64,000 bases of DNA from CAYJBH01 sp964369965 (GTDB lineage Bacteria > Bacillota > Clostridia > Oscillospirales > Ruminococcaceae). The notes under the pieces are model-generated. The model saw only the letters and a program-made list of their open reading frames with translations, was not told the DNA's origin and searched no databases. Of this stretch, positions 41,982 through 50,973 are shown piece by piece; the first letter of the stretch is position 1; each line of letters opens with the position of its first letter. Position numbers and translations under genes: made by a program. The stretch is from positions 1 to 64,000 of the forward strand of contig CAYJGF010000012.1 in assembly GCA_964369965.1 (NCBI GenBank). The letters run 5' to 3'.

Positions 41982-42725
41982 CTAATTTGCGTCGGTAGTA
42001 ACCTTTGCCTTTTTGTAGACCGATTCATTGCCCTCACTGTCGCTCACCAACACATTAATATAGTAGGTGGTGTTCGCCGCAAGCCCTAAAATATGCTCGC
42101 TTGTGAGATTTTTGCGGTCGGTTTCTCCATAGATTGTGCCGTTATTTTTGACCTCGCTCACCGTGTCCATCGCCTCATTCTCCGAGTAGTATACGGTGTA
42201 GGTCAGCTCCTCCTGTGCGGTTATTTCGCTTTGGGGTGGTGTCCAGTCAAAGCTTGTTGTGCCGGATGTGACCGTGCGGCTATATATAGATAGCTCGCTC
42301 GCATCAAGCGGTATTTGTGCCGTTTCGGAGCCGGCGCGCAGTTCCATAATCTGGTTGAGTGCATAAGAGTTGCCGTTGACAAAGACCATGTATTCGTTGT
42401 CGTAAAGCGTTATCTTCTCCACAATGCCGCTGTCCTGCTCAACATTGCCGCCGATGCCGTATTTTGCAACGGTGACCTCCTTGCCGATTAGGTTGGTGGT
42501 GTAGGTGTACTGCTGATACTCCGCGAGCTCCTGCATTTGTTGCATGGTCGCAAAGGTCGCCATCTGAGAGAGATACTCCGTATCGTCCACCGGGTTCATA
42601 AAGTCCTGATTTGCAAGCTGTGCCACCATCATGTCCAAAAAGTCCTGTACCTCGACACTCTGGTCGGAGTCGGTCTCGTACACCGCGTTATAGTTTAAAC
42701 CCTCGTATGGATTAATTCCATCCAT
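41982..42725 (-). CDS. flgD: Hook scaffolding protein FlgD with fibronectin-type C-terminus
   Basis: 247 residues. The FlgD core (QDFLDMMVAQLANQDFMNPVDDTEYLSQMATFATMQQMQEL, then TTNLIGKEVTV) is followed by a fibronectin type III-like stretch (FDWTPPQSEITAQEELTYTVYYSE, LAANTTYYINVLVSDSEGNESVYKKAKVTT). It caps the growing hook. I chose ATG 42725 over TTG 42734 because the latter sits only 2 bp from GGAGGAG. Confidence 0.9.
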   Translation of the reverse strand: MDGINPYEGLNYNAVYETDSDQSVEVQDFLDMMVAQLANQDFMNPVDDTEYLSQMATFATMQQMQELAEYQQYTYTTNLIGKEVTVAKYGIGGNVEQDSGIVEKITLYDNEYMVFVNGNSYALNQIMELRAGSETAQIPLDASELSIYSRTVTSGTTSFDWTPPQSEITAQEELTYTVYYSENEAMDTVSEVKNNGTIYGETDRKNLTSEHILGLAANTTYYINVLVSDSEGNESVYKKAKVTTDAN

Positions 42726-42757
42726 CTGTCGCAACTCCTCCTTTCCTTTTTATTTCA

Positions 42758-43993
42758 CTAAATTCTTGTGCTGAGTATGCCGTTTGTTAACTGTGCGATA
42801 ATCTCGTCGCTTGTCATCTCGTCAAGGCTGTCGACGTCAATGTTGTAGCCGGTGCCGCTCGCGCCGCGATGCTCCGTGCCGCTTTGCCGGTCAAAGTTGT
42901 CGCTCATGTAGTCACTGCCGGTCTCACTCTCGGTGGTCTGCACCACGATGGTTGGCTCTGACTCGCTCTGGAACGGTCGCAGTGTGGACTGCAAGGTCGC
43001 CATCTCGGCATTGAGTAGCCGTGCCGTCTCGGCTGAGCTTGCGGTGAGCACTAAACTGAGTGTGCCTGCCGTGTCGGTCAACTTAAGAGTAACTTCGCCG
43101 AGTCCCTCGGGGTTGAGCTTTACGGTGAACTCGTTTTTATTTGCGGTGAGCGTCTGCATAGGCTGAAGCAGTTGTGAAGCGATGTTCTTGACCGTCTCGA
43201 CGTTTGCAGTCTCGGCATAAGTAGTGTTCACGCCGTTTGCTGTGGCGCCGTTTGTTGCAAACAAGCTCTGTTGCAGTGCGTTGAGGTCCAGCGGTTGCTC
43301 CGTCGTCTCGCCGGTGTCGGCGGTGTCGGTATTGAGTGTGACCGCGCCGGTCAACTGCATTTTTGCAAGCGCGTCGGTAAAGTTTTCACCGGTGGTATTG
43401 ACCTGCGGTTGTTCGTTGCTCACGACCTGACCGTTTAGCAGTGCCAAAAGTTTCGCTATGTCGCTGTCGGTGTTGCCGGTCGTGTTGAACGCTGTCGGTG
43501 TCGTGCCATCTTCCTGCGCAGTGCCGTAGTTCAACAAAAATTGCAGTGTCGATAGCTGTTTGTCCGCCGGCATACCCGCTAAAACATCCGCTAAAACCGC
43601 GTTGGTCTCACTCGAGAAGTTCGGCAATATACCGCCGTTCTCGTTCAGCTGATTTTGCAGGCTTAAAAGACTGTAGTCGGTGGTTATACCGCCAAGTCCC
43701 ATGAGCATTGCCGTAAGTGTCGCATCCTGCGAGCTCTCATCGTCGGTAGCGCCCTGTCCCTCGAACAGTTGTAACAATAGGTTGACCAAATCGCCGTTCT
43801 CGCCGTTGCTCATTAAGGTTTGTGCCATGAGCGCCTGCTGTGTCGCTGTGCCGTCGGTTAGCCCCGATTGTGCCAAAAGCCCTTCGATTATCGCACCAAA
43901 CCCCGTGCCCTGCTCCGTTGACGACGTGCCCTGTGTGTTTTGTGCGGTAGAGCCGTTTATCCCGAGCATTGAGGTCAGTGCTAAGATATCCAA
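42758..43993 (-). CDS. fliK: Hook-length control protein FliK
   Basis: 411 residues. A low-complexity Gln/Thr/Asn-rich N-terminal two thirds precedes the conserved FliK C-terminus (FTVKLNPEGLGEVTLKLTDTAGTLSLVLTASSAETARLLNAEMATLQSTLR, about 288-340). It measures the hook and triggers the FlhB switch. TTG start with GGAGG upstream. Confidence 0.9.
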   Translation of the reverse strand: MDILALTSMLGINGSTAQNTQGTSSTEQGTGFGAIIEGLLAQSGLTDGTATQQALMAQTLMSNGENGDLVNLLLQLFEGQGATDDESSQDATLTAMLMGLGGITTDYSLLSLQNQLNENGGILPNFSSETNAVLADVLAGMPADKQLSTLQFLLNYGTAQEDGTTPTAFNTTGNTDSDIAKLLALLNGQVVSNEQPQVNTTGENFTDALAKMQLTGAVTLNTDTADTGETTEQPLDLNALQQSLFATNGATANGVNTTYAETANVETVKNIASQLLQPMQTLTANKNEFTVKLNPEGLGEVTLKLTDTAGTLSLVLTASSAETARLLNAEMATLQSTLRPFQSESEPTIVVQTTESETGSDYMSDNFDRQSGTEHRGASGTGYNIDVDSLDEMTSDEIIAQLTNGILSTRI

Positions 43994-44049
43994 ATATTTT
44001 TCCTCCTTTCCTCTAACATTCTACACCCTTGTGACGATATAGTTAATAT

Positions 44050-44101
44050 AGGTTAGCTTAGGTTAGTTTGCTTAGGTTAGTTTACTAAGGTTAGTTTACT
44101 A
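44050..44101. repeat. 14-bp tandem repeat between fliJ and fliK
   Basis: Four units of AGGTTAGTTTACTA type: a short 10-bp first unit (44050-44059), one variant 14-mer (44060-44073), and two identical 14-mers (44074-44087, 44088-44101). Each 14-mer is two heptads (AGGTTAG + TTTACTA). The flanks carry a small CAACC/GGTTG hairpin (44127-44140). No gene lies in 43994-44151. Confidence 0.8.
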
Positions 44102-44151
44102 ACGATATCGTCGATATATATGCAAACAACCAAACGGTTGTCGGGCTGCAT

Positions 44152-44592
44152 TTAGCCGCGGTTAACAGCACCTACAATAAACTCCTCTATGATGCCGTTT
44201 TCCTGTTTTATCACCTCATGGTCATACTGTGCACGCTTTTTTTCCTTAAGTTTTTCCAACAACGTGTGGTCCTGATTTGCCTTTATCACCACACCGCGCT
44301 GTTTTTGAACCACCTTTTGTTGTTCGATAAGCTGTGATTTGTATGTTTTTAGTTTTTGTTTAAGCCCCTCGATACTTTGGCTTATCTGCATGACCTCCAT
44401 TGCGGTTGTCCCTTGCCCCATCCGCTCTGAAAGCAGAGCCGACTGACGGTCGATATCCCCTTTTGCCCTCTCGATAAAGGCCAATATCTCGTTCTCTTTC
44501 GCTATTTCAAAGCCAAGGGAGTTCTTTTCCAGCTCGAGCACCTGTTCACGATAACCGAGCACCTTGTCAAGAGGAAATTTGAATGTTTTCAT
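44152..44592 (-). CDS. fliJ: Flagellar export protein FliJ
   Basis: 146 residues, nearly all coiled coil (FKFPLDKVLGYREQVLELEKNSLGFEIAKENEILAFIERAKGDIDRQ...EKLKEKKRAQYDHE), the FliJ/YscO pattern. It is the central stalk of the export ATPase with FliI. The start MKTFKFPL at 44592 is preferred to an ATG nine codons upstream, which lacks a ribosome binding site. 158 bp separate it from fliI, an unusually long gap here. Confidence 0.85.
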   Translation of the reverse strand: MKTFKFPLDKVLGYREQVLELEKNSLGFEIAKENEILAFIERAKGDIDRQSALLSERMGQGTTAMEVMQISQSIEGLKQKLKTYKSQLIEQQKVVQKQRGVVIKANQDHTLLEKLKEKKRAQYDHEVIKQENGIIEEFIVGAVNRG

Positions 44593-44750
44593 AACGACAA
44601 AAAGTTCCTTTATTTGCATTAAGACGCAATAAGTCCAATGTTAATTACATTATACATCAACTTGTTAAAAAAATCTACTACTATTTTACCGTAAGGCGAA
44701 AAATGTACATAATAGACAATAAATAACTGCAGGTTTGATAGATTAATGCA

Positions 44751-46055
44751 TTATGATATTGACTTTTCCAATTCCTCTAACATTTTTTCAAAGGTTATCT
44801 TGTCATTTATCCCCTGTTTTAGAAAGTCGGTCATCTGTTCGATGTGCCTTATTGCGTTGTCGAGAGCCGGATTTGCGCCGGTTTTATACGCGCCTATCAT
44901 AACAAGGTCACGGTTTGCGTTGTAGGTGGACAGCATGTTGCGAAAACGGGACGCCAAATCCTTGTGTCCCCCGTCGGCGACACTGTTCATCAACCTGCTG
45001 ATACTGCCGAGCACATCTATCGCCGGATATTGATTTTGTGCCGCAATCTCACGGGAGAGAATTATATGCCCGTCGATAATTCCGCGCACCGTGTCGGATA
45101 TCGGCTCATTCACGTCGTCCCCCTCCACCAACACGGTGTATATGCCGGTGATACTGCCGTTCTCAAAGTTGCCGCACCGCTCCAGCAGTTTGGGCATGAC
45201 GGTATAGAGCGACGGCGTGTATCCGCGCGCAACCGGTGCCTCACCGATGGATAGTCCTATCTCACGCTGCGCCATGGCATAACGTGTTAAACTGTCCATC
45301 ATAAGCAGGACATCGTTCCCCTTGTCCTTGAAATACTCCGCGATGGCTGTCGCGGTGAGGGCGCATTTTGAGCGCATCATGGACGGCTGGTCGGAGGTCG
45401 CCACCACCACCACCGAGCGTGCAAGCCCCTCCTCCCCGAGGTCACGTTTTACAAATTCGACCAGTTCACGACCGCGCTCACCGACCAAGGCTATGACGTT
45501 GACATCCGCCACAACATTGCGCGCAATCATGCCCATCAGCACACTTTTGCCGACACCACTGCCTGCAAAAATGCCTATCCTTTGACCCTTGCCGACCGTC
45601 AAAAACGCATCTATCGCCTTGACGCCTATCTCGATAACCTCGGTTATGGGGGGGCGCTCCATGGGGTTTGACGGGACACCGCCTATCGAGCGAAAAACAA
45701 CATTTTCTATTGGCGGACCGCCATCGATAGGGTTGCCGAGTGCGTCCACAATGCGCCCTATCAGGCTGTCACCCATGCCGACCTTGAGCTGACCGCCGGT
45801 GTTTTTGACGATACTGCCCTTGCCTATACCCTCTATGTCGGCGAAGGGCATTAAGAGAACTTTGTTCTCCTTAAACCCGACCACCTCGGCGGATATCGGC
45901 TTGTCGTTGTCGGACAATATCAGCTGACAGACATCACCGATGTTGCCGGGGGGACCGTCCGCCTCTATTGTGGTGCCGATTATCCTCTCGATACGACCGA
46001 GTTTTGAATATAGGTCGCTACTGCCGAGCAGTTTTACAAATGCATTTATGTCCAA
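44751..46055 (-). CDS. fliI: Flagellar export ATPase FliI
   Basis: 434 residues. Walker A FAGSGVGKSVL, GERGRELVEFV, Walker B VLLMMDSLTRYAMAQREIGLSIGEAPVARGYTPSLYTVMPKLLERCG are those of flagellar/F1-type ATPases. It drives protein export with FliH and FliJ. TTG start 46055 with AAGGA 11 bp upstream. Confidence 0.97.
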   Translation of the reverse strand: MDINAFVKLLGSSDLYSKLGRIERIIGTTIEADGPPGNIGDVCQLILSDNDKPISAEVVGFKENKVLLMPFADIEGIGKGSIVKNTGGQLKVGMGDSLIGRIVDALGNPIDGGPPIENVVFRSIGGVPSNPMERPPITEVIEIGVKAIDAFLTVGKGQRIGIFAGSGVGKSVLMGMIARNVVADVNVIALVGERGRELVEFVKRDLGEEGLARSVVVVATSDQPSMMRSKCALTATAIAEYFKDKGNDVLLMMDSLTRYAMAQREIGLSIGEAPVARGYTPSLYTVMPKLLERCGNFENGSITGIYTVLVEGDDVNEPISDTVRGIIDGHIILSREIAAQNQYPAIDVLGSISRLMNSVADGGHKDLASRFRNMLSTYNANRDLVMIGAYKTGANPALDNAIRHIEQMTDFLKQGINDKITFEKMLEELEKSIS

Positions 46056-46131
46056 ATCGCTGTCATTCCTTTCAGTTTAAATCACACCGCACACCCCCGC
46101 GACCTCTCGCCGGAATGTGCGGTGTTGCCAT

Positions 46132-46887
46132 CTATTCACTGTGCTTTAAAAAATTTTTAAGGTTTTCAAACTGGGTAGAGATGGATATATCAAGACAGCT
46201 GTCGTCGACCTCTAACACACAAAAGTCGACCGGCATGTCCTTTGCAACTATGTCAAACATCTCGGAATTGGAGTTTTTGGATTTTTTGAGCTCACTTTTT
46301 AAAAATGTGACGAGCTCACTCGCATCCTCCGACACATTGATGGCGCAGTGGGATTTGATTTTAATGTCGGACAGTGCCTTTTGAATTATCGGCATCATGA
46401 CCATATCGTCCGCTTCGATACGTTTCGCGAGGATTTTTTCGCACACCTCCAAAACCAGTGTGACAAGGTCACTTTTTTGCTCGTCGATAAAGTCGTTAAA
46501 ATTCTCCTTTATTTCGGCGACCGACTTGGTGAGGGTTGCTATAGCGTCCTCAATCTCCTGCGACTTTTTTTCCGCGCCGTCCAAAAGACCGAGCTCGTAT
46601 GCCTTTTGCCGCTCCATCTCAAGCGTTGTTTTAAGCTCCTCTTCAAACGCTGTTTTCTGTGCCTGCATCTCGGCGTTTGCCTGTTCTATAATCTCTTTTG
46701 CCTTGCGCGCAGCATCCGCCACCAACTCTTTCGGGTCGGGGAGCTCCTGCTCTACAGCAACCTGCTCAAACTCCTCCTCTACCTCTTGAATAGGGGCGGA
46801 TCGCGGTATGTGGAACGGGCTTGACATCTCTATCTTGACGGGATTTTGTGATAAATTTATGCCAAACCCCTTAAAGACGTTAGACAA
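46132..46887 (-). CDS. fliH: Flagellar assembly protein FliH
   Basis: 251 residues, largely helical. The regulator of FliI, with a Glu/Ala/Lys-rich central coiled coil (ADAARKAKEIIEQANAEMQAQKTAFEEELKTTLEM, LVTLVLEVCEKILAKRI) and a C-terminal domain. It begins with TTG 46887 overlapping the fliG stop by 8 bp, with AAGGAGG 6 bp upstream. fliI follows after 76 bp. Confidence 0.88.
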   Translation of the reverse strand: MSNVFKGFGINLSQNPVKIEMSSPFHIPRSAPIQEVEEEFEQVAVEQELPDPKELVADAARKAKEIIEQANAEMQAQKTAFEEELKTTLEMERQKAYELGLLDGAEKKSQEIEDAIATLTKSVAEIKENFNDFIDEQKSDLVTLVLEVCEKILAKRIEADDMVMMPIIQKALSDIKIKSHCAINVSEDASELVTFLKSELKKSKNSNSEMFDIVAKDMPVDFCVLEVDDSCLDISISTQFENLKNFLKHSE

Positions 46888-47890
46888 TCATATCCTCCTT
46901 GCCACCTTTGGAAATAACGAGCTCGCCGGCATCCTCCAACTTCCTTATAATAGAAACGATGCGTTGTTGTGCCTCCTCGACGTCCTTCATTCGGACATTG
47001 GTGAGGTATTCTATGTCGCTTTGCACCGACTCCTTCATACGGGAGGACATATTTGCAAAAAACATTTCCTGCAACTCCGGTGTTGCGGTCTTGAGCGCAA
47101 TGGCGATATCTTTGGTGTCCACCTCACGGATAAAACGCTGGATAGACATGCTGTCGATGTTGATGATATCCTCAAACATGAACATGAGCTTGCGTATCTC
47201 GTCGGCGAGCACCGGATCTTTTTGTGTGAGTTCGTCGAAGATAAACTTCTCGGTGGAGCGGTCGACGGTGTTCATGATGTCGGCAATATAATGTATACCG
47301 CCCACCTCCATGAGGTCCACCGACTCGATGCTCTCGAACTTCTTTTCCATCATCTGCTCGACAAGGTTGATATACTCCGGCGACGCCCGCTCAAGACGTG
47401 CGATACGCTCCACGACCTCGACGCGTTTTTCTTTGGGCAGTTCGCTGATGATGTCGGACGCCTGCTCCGGCTTTGCGTAGGATAAAACCAGTGCGATGGT
47501 CTGCGGATGTTCACTTTGGATGATGTTAAACAGCGTCTTGCTGTCCGATTTGCGCACGAACTCGAACGCCTTACGTTTAAGCGATTTTGTGATGCGTTCT
47601 ATATAAGAGTATGCCTGTTGCGAGCCAAACGCTTTTTCGAGAATGTCCCGAGCATACCCGAGACCACCTTCCGAAATGACCTTTTGGGTGAGGCACAGGC
47701 CGTAAAAATCGCTGATAATCTCACTCATGTCCTCGCTCTTCATCTTTTCGAGCTTGGATACCTCAAGGGAGAGTATCTCGACATCCTCCTCTTTGAGGTG
47801 CTTATATACCTGTGAGGCTGTGTCGGCGCCGAGTGCGACCATAACCGCCGCGGCTTTTGCCGGTGTTGTCATAGTTTCAATGGAGGGCAT
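46880..47890 (-). CDS. fliG: Flagellar motor switch protein FliG
   Basis: 336 residues. N-terminal TPAKAAAVMVALGADTASQVYKHLKEEDVEIL, middle LSYAKPEQASDIISELPKEKRVEVVERIA, and the C-terminal torque helix region (FMFEDIINIDSMSIQRFIREVDTKDIAIALKTATPELQEMFFANMSSRMKESVQSDIEYL) are all typical. It joins the MS-ring (FliF) to FliM/FliY. SD AAAGGA before ATG 47890. Confidence 0.96.
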   Translation of the reverse strand: MPSIETMTTPAKAAAVMVALGADTASQVYKHLKEEDVEILSLEVSKLEKMKSEDMSEIISDFYGLCLTQKVISEGGLGYARDILEKAFGSQQAYSYIERITKSLKRKAFEFVRKSDSKTLFNIIQSEHPQTIALVLSYAKPEQASDIISELPKEKRVEVVERIARLERASPEYINLVEQMMEKKFESIESVDLMEVGGIHYIADIMNTVDRSTEKFIFDELTQKDPVLADEIRKLMFMFEDIINIDSMSIQRFIREVDTKDIAIALKTATPELQEMFFANMSSRMKESVQSDIEYLTNVRMKDVEEAQQRIVSIIRKLEDAGELVISKGGKEDMIV

Positions 47891-47911
47891 AGTCTATCCT
47901 TTCTAAAAATG

Positions 47912-49501
47912 CTACTCGCTTGGAGCCTCTTCACCGTGTAGCCATGTTCTGATGAGTTGGGCGGTAATGTCGGGGTTGGTCTTAGCGAACTCGCGAACCT
48001 CCTCAACAATAACATTTTCTTTGGAGTTTTTGCTCGCTTCGGTTGCGTCCTTAAGCTGTTGCTTATACGCCTCAACCTCCGCCTGAGTGTTGAACTGAAC
48101 ACCGTCCACGAAGAGGAGTTTTGCCTCCTCCTCCGCCATTGCGCTCGCACGTTTTTTGCGACCGGAGACGAGGACAATGACAATAATTATAATGAATAAC
48201 AGCACACCGCCGACTATGATGGCAAGCAGTAGCGGATTGGCAAGCAGTGCATCGACACCGGTCGGCACCTCCTCAATAATTTCTGCCTCAAACGCCATGA
48301 TGGAAATGCGGTCACGACTCACGTTGCCTGCGGTGGAGGCGCTCTCTATAATCTGGGCGCGTTTTTGGTCGGTCAACTCGTTGTCGCGTATCGCGATGGA
48401 GACGGTCGTATCCTCAATACTCGCCTGATCCTTTTCCACCTGTTGTTTTATATAGCTGACAAGGTATTCGTTTTGACGGTTGTAATCCACCAACACCATG
48501 TCGCCGTTTTCGTCGGTGACATAGATGGGCACATCGGTATTTTCTTCCTCGCCGACCACGCCGCCGGACTCAATGTCGCCGCCGCCGACAGCGCCGTACT
48601 GCTCACTGGTGAGCACGCCCTCGTTATCCTCGTTACCGATATACTCCATGCTCTCGGTTATCATCTTGTCATAGTCGAGGGTGACGGTGGTAGAAATTCT
48701 GATATCCTCCGGATTGTATCCGAGTGTCAAAACGTTTAAAATCTTGTCGGAAATGTCCTTTTCAACCTCCGCTTCAAGACCCATGCGCTTTAGCTCGTAC
48801 TCGACCGAGTTGAGACTCTCATCGCCGGAGTCCAGCTCAATGCCGGTGGCGGCATCGACGACATGCACATCGATCGGGTTGAGATTGGGCACCGACGAGG
48901 CGACGAGGTTTTTAATACCGCTGACCATCTCGGTAGATACCGCGCTGTTATTGCTAAAGGTCAAAAGGACACTCGCCGTGCTTTTTTGGGACTCATCCTC
49001 CCACACATAGTCATCGGTGGAGGGGACACTGTAGGTGACTATAGCCTCCTGCACATTGTCGATGCGCGTTAAGGTGGCTTGGGCACGCTCCTGCGTTTGA
49101 AAGAGCAGATACTGTTGCCGCTCAAATTCGGTGGTGGTAAAGCCGGTCGCGCTGGAAAAAATGTCATAGGTGAGCGTCGACTTCGGGAAGCCGAGTATCG
49201 CAAGCTCCACCAACAGATCTTCCTTGACGGTGCGCGGCACCATGACCTCGCCGTCCTCGGTGACGCGGTTGGGTATTTCACGCATACCGAGCTCCGACAG
49301 CAGCTCCGTTGACTCGGTTTGGCTCATGCCGGGATAGAGCACGACATATCCACTCCCGACAGTGTTGAGCACCACCGCCAAAACAATGGCGAGCAACACA
49401 ACACCAGCGGCAATGCCGATCACATAGCGTTGCCGTTTTTTCGGTATATTATTCCAGTACTCCAGCGAGTCGCTGTATATTTTCTTTACACGTTCCTGCA
49501 T
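47912..49501 (-). CDS. fliF: Flagellar MS-ring protein FliF
   Basis: 529 residues. Two membrane helices, near 25-45 and about 430-452. Ring-building motifs in between include YVVLYPGMSQTESTELLSELGM and QYLLFQTQERAQATLTRIDNVQEAIVTYSVP, and the FliG-binding tail ends near FAKTNPDITAQLIRTWLHGE. It forms the base ring in the cytoplasmic membrane. Confidence 0.95.
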   Translation of the reverse strand: MQERVKKIYSDSLEYWNNIPKKRQRYVIGIAAGVVLLAIVLAVVLNTVGSGYVVLYPGMSQTESTELLSELGMREIPNRVTEDGEVMVPRTVKEDLLVELAILGFPKSTLTYDIFSSATGFTTTEFERQQYLLFQTQERAQATLTRIDNVQEAIVTYSVPSTDDYVWEDESQKSTASVLLTFSNNSAVSTEMVSGIKNLVASSVPNLNPIDVHVVDAATGIELDSGDESLNSVEYELKRMGLEAEVEKDISDKILNVLTLGYNPEDIRISTTVTLDYDKMITESMEYIGNEDNEGVLTSEQYGAVGGGDIESGGVVGEEENTDVPIYVTDENGDMVLVDYNRQNEYLVSYIKQQVEKDQASIEDTTVSIAIRDNELTDQKRAQIIESASTAGNVSRDRISIMAFEAEIIEEVPTGVDALLANPLLLAIIVGGVLLFIIIIVIVLVSGRKKRASAMAEEEAKLLFVDGVQFNTQAEVEAYKQQLKDATEASKNSKENVIVEEVREFAKTNPDITAQLIRTWLHGEEAPSE

Positions 49502-49530
49502 TAAATGCCAATCCTTATTATATTAGTATG

Positions 49531-49848
49531 CTAAATTTGCATTTTTATTATTTCATTATATGCCGCGAGGGCGCGGGTTGCCATCTGCACCGTCAGCTCT
49601 ATTGCCGCCGCCGAGCGTTCCGAATTGATGCTGAGGTTGTGCAGGTCATCGATGTTACCAAAGGCGAGATCGACGGCATCCTGTTGTGAGATTGCCTGCG
49701 CCTGTTGCTGTTGCTCTATGATACTGCCAAAAACATCGGCGAACGGCACGGAAGATCCGCCCTCGCCTATCGCCGCAACGGCATTTGTATCTTTAGTCTC
49801 CTCGATGGAGGGCATACGCATCATTGGGGTTATAAATAGATCGGACAT
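49531..49848 (-). CDS. fliE: Flagellar hook-basal body protein FliE
   Basis: 105 residues. The C-terminus LSINSERSAAAIELTVQMATRALAAYNEIIKMQI is the FliE signature; it links MS-ring and rod. SD AAAAAGGAGAC. The gene starts 188 bp after flgC, with a large inverted repeat in between. Confidence 0.92.
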   Translation of the reverse strand: MSDLFITPMMRMPSIEETKDTNAVAAIGEGGSSVPFADVFGSIIEQQQQAQAISQQDAVDLAFGNIDDLHNLSINSERSAAAIELTVQMATRALAAYNEIIKMQI

Positions 49849-49869
49849 GGTGTCTCCTTTTTAATTTTT

Positions 49870-50030
49870 TATAGTCAATTAATTTGAAAAACGCTACAGA
49901 TTGGCGAGCAGAAATCCCGTCTATCAAGGCAGAGGAATGAGGAATGCTTTGTGCATTCCGATTGACGACAACGCAGATAGACGGGATTTATGTCGCCAAG
50001 ATGTGGTGGAGTTCAGGTTAATTGACTATA
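49870..50030. repeat. 161-bp nested inverted repeat between flgC and fliE
   Basis: Four paired blocks share one centre near 49950. TATAGTCAATTAA (49870-49882) pairs with 50018-50030, TTGGCGA (49901-49907) with 49993-49999, AAATCCCGTCTATC (49912-49925) with 49976-49989, and GGAATGC (49941-49947) with 49953-49959. The segment between the first two blocks also pairs moderately, with some G-T pairs. Loop TTTGT. TA/TA at the termini could be a target duplication of a Tc1/IS630-type MITE, but this is inference. A solo similar end is at 4852-4880. Confidence 0.75.
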
Positions 50031-50035
50031 CATAT

Positions 50036-50479
50036 TTATTGACCTATCTGCAGACCGAGCATTGTCATGTTTTTTATTATATTAAGGGCGGTGATATTCG
50101 CCTCATACGCCCGGGTCGCCGCCATCAAATCAATCTGCTCCTCCGCGACGTTGACGTTGGGCATTAAAACATAGCCCTCATCGTCCGCGTCGGGGTGGGT
50201 TGGGTCGTAGACCGGAATAAAGTCGTTCTCATTCTTGACAATATCGGTGACGATGACACCGCCGCCGTTGTTGGTGGAGATGCCGTTTGTCTTGTCGCCG
50301 AGAATCTCATCAAAGGTCATGCCGCGCTCCTGAAAGACCACCTGTTGGCGCTGATAAGGTCCGCCGTCCTCCGTTCTGGTGGTGTTGGCGTTGGTGATGT
50401 TTTGGGTGATGATATCCATGCGCAGGCGTTCTGCCGTGAGGGCACTGCCGGCGATGTTCAAAGATGATAGGAAGGACAT
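50036..50479 (-). CDS. flgC: Flagellar rod protein FlgC
   Basis: 147 residues. Start FLSSLNIAGSALTAERLRMDIITQNITNANTTRT and end VNVAEEQIDLMAATRAYEANITALNIIKNM are the FlgC rod signature; it is exported by the flagellar machine. Its stop is 6 bp from the end of the inverted repeat. SD AAAGGAGC before ATG 50479. Confidence 0.95.
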   Translation of the reverse strand: MSFLSSLNIAGSALTAERLRMDIITQNITNANTTRTEDGGPYQRQQVVFQERGMTFDEILGDKTNGISTNNGGGVIVTDIVKNENDFIPVYDPTHPDADDEGYVLMPNVNVAEEQIDLMAATRAYEANITALNIIKNMTMLGLQIGQ

Positions 50480-50511
50480 TTTTGCTCCTTTTTTTGACTG
50501 ATAGCTGTTTT

Positions 50512-50539
50512 GACTAAGGACTAATGGTTAAAGGCTAAG
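50512..50539. repeat. Heptad-like repeat between flgB and flgC
   Basis: GACTAAG, GACTAAT, GGTTAAA, GGCTAAG run head to tail (four 7-mers). The unit resembles the half units of the repeat at 44050-44101 (AGGTTAG type). It lies in the 87-bp flgB-flgC gap. Short and imperfect, so chance similarity is possible. Confidence 0.45.
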
Positions 50540-50566
50540 GGCTGTGGAAACGGCTTCGCCTTTTTA

Positions 50567-50938
50567 TTATTTGCCGAGTTGGTTTATAACATACCGTAGG
50601 TTTTTGAAGTCGCCGCTTATCTTATCGGTGAGATAGTTGTACTGGGCGTAGGTCTTCCACAACTCTAACTGCTCCTGCTCCATGTCGACGTTGTTGCCGT
50701 CCATACGTATGGTGTCGTTGTCGCGCTCCTCTATATTGATGCTTGCAGTAATGGTCTCGTTGTTGCCGTCGTCCTTAATAAACTCACCGAGCGTCTGCTC
50801 AAAGTTCACCGTCTTTGCCTTATAGTCCGGTGTCTCATAGTTGGCAATATTGTCGGAGATAACCTTTTGTTTTGTCCACAGGGCATCGAGTGCCGCCTGT
50901 TGGAGTTTGTGGCTCGCATTGTTGAACATTAAAGCCAT
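50567..50938 (-). CDS. flgB: Flagellar rod protein FlgB
   Basis: 123 residues. QQAALDALWTKQKVISDNIANYETPDYKAKTVNFEQTL is the FlgB core. It heads the flagellar operon proper; the sortase gene ends 35 bp upstream. SD AAAGGAAG before ATG 50938. Confidence 0.94.
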   Translation of the reverse strand: MALMFNNASHKLQQAALDALWTKQKVISDNIANYETPDYKAKTVNFEQTLGEFIKDDGNNETITASINIEERDNDTIRMDGNNVDMEQEQLELWKTYAQYNYLTDKISGDFKNLRYVINQLGK

Positions 50939-50973
50939 GATTTTCTTCCTTTCTTTTGGGGTTTGCTATGTTT

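Noticed and set aside
43994..44151. CRISPR array at the tandem repeat
   Set aside because: Units are adjacent 14-mers without spacers, and no cas genes are present.
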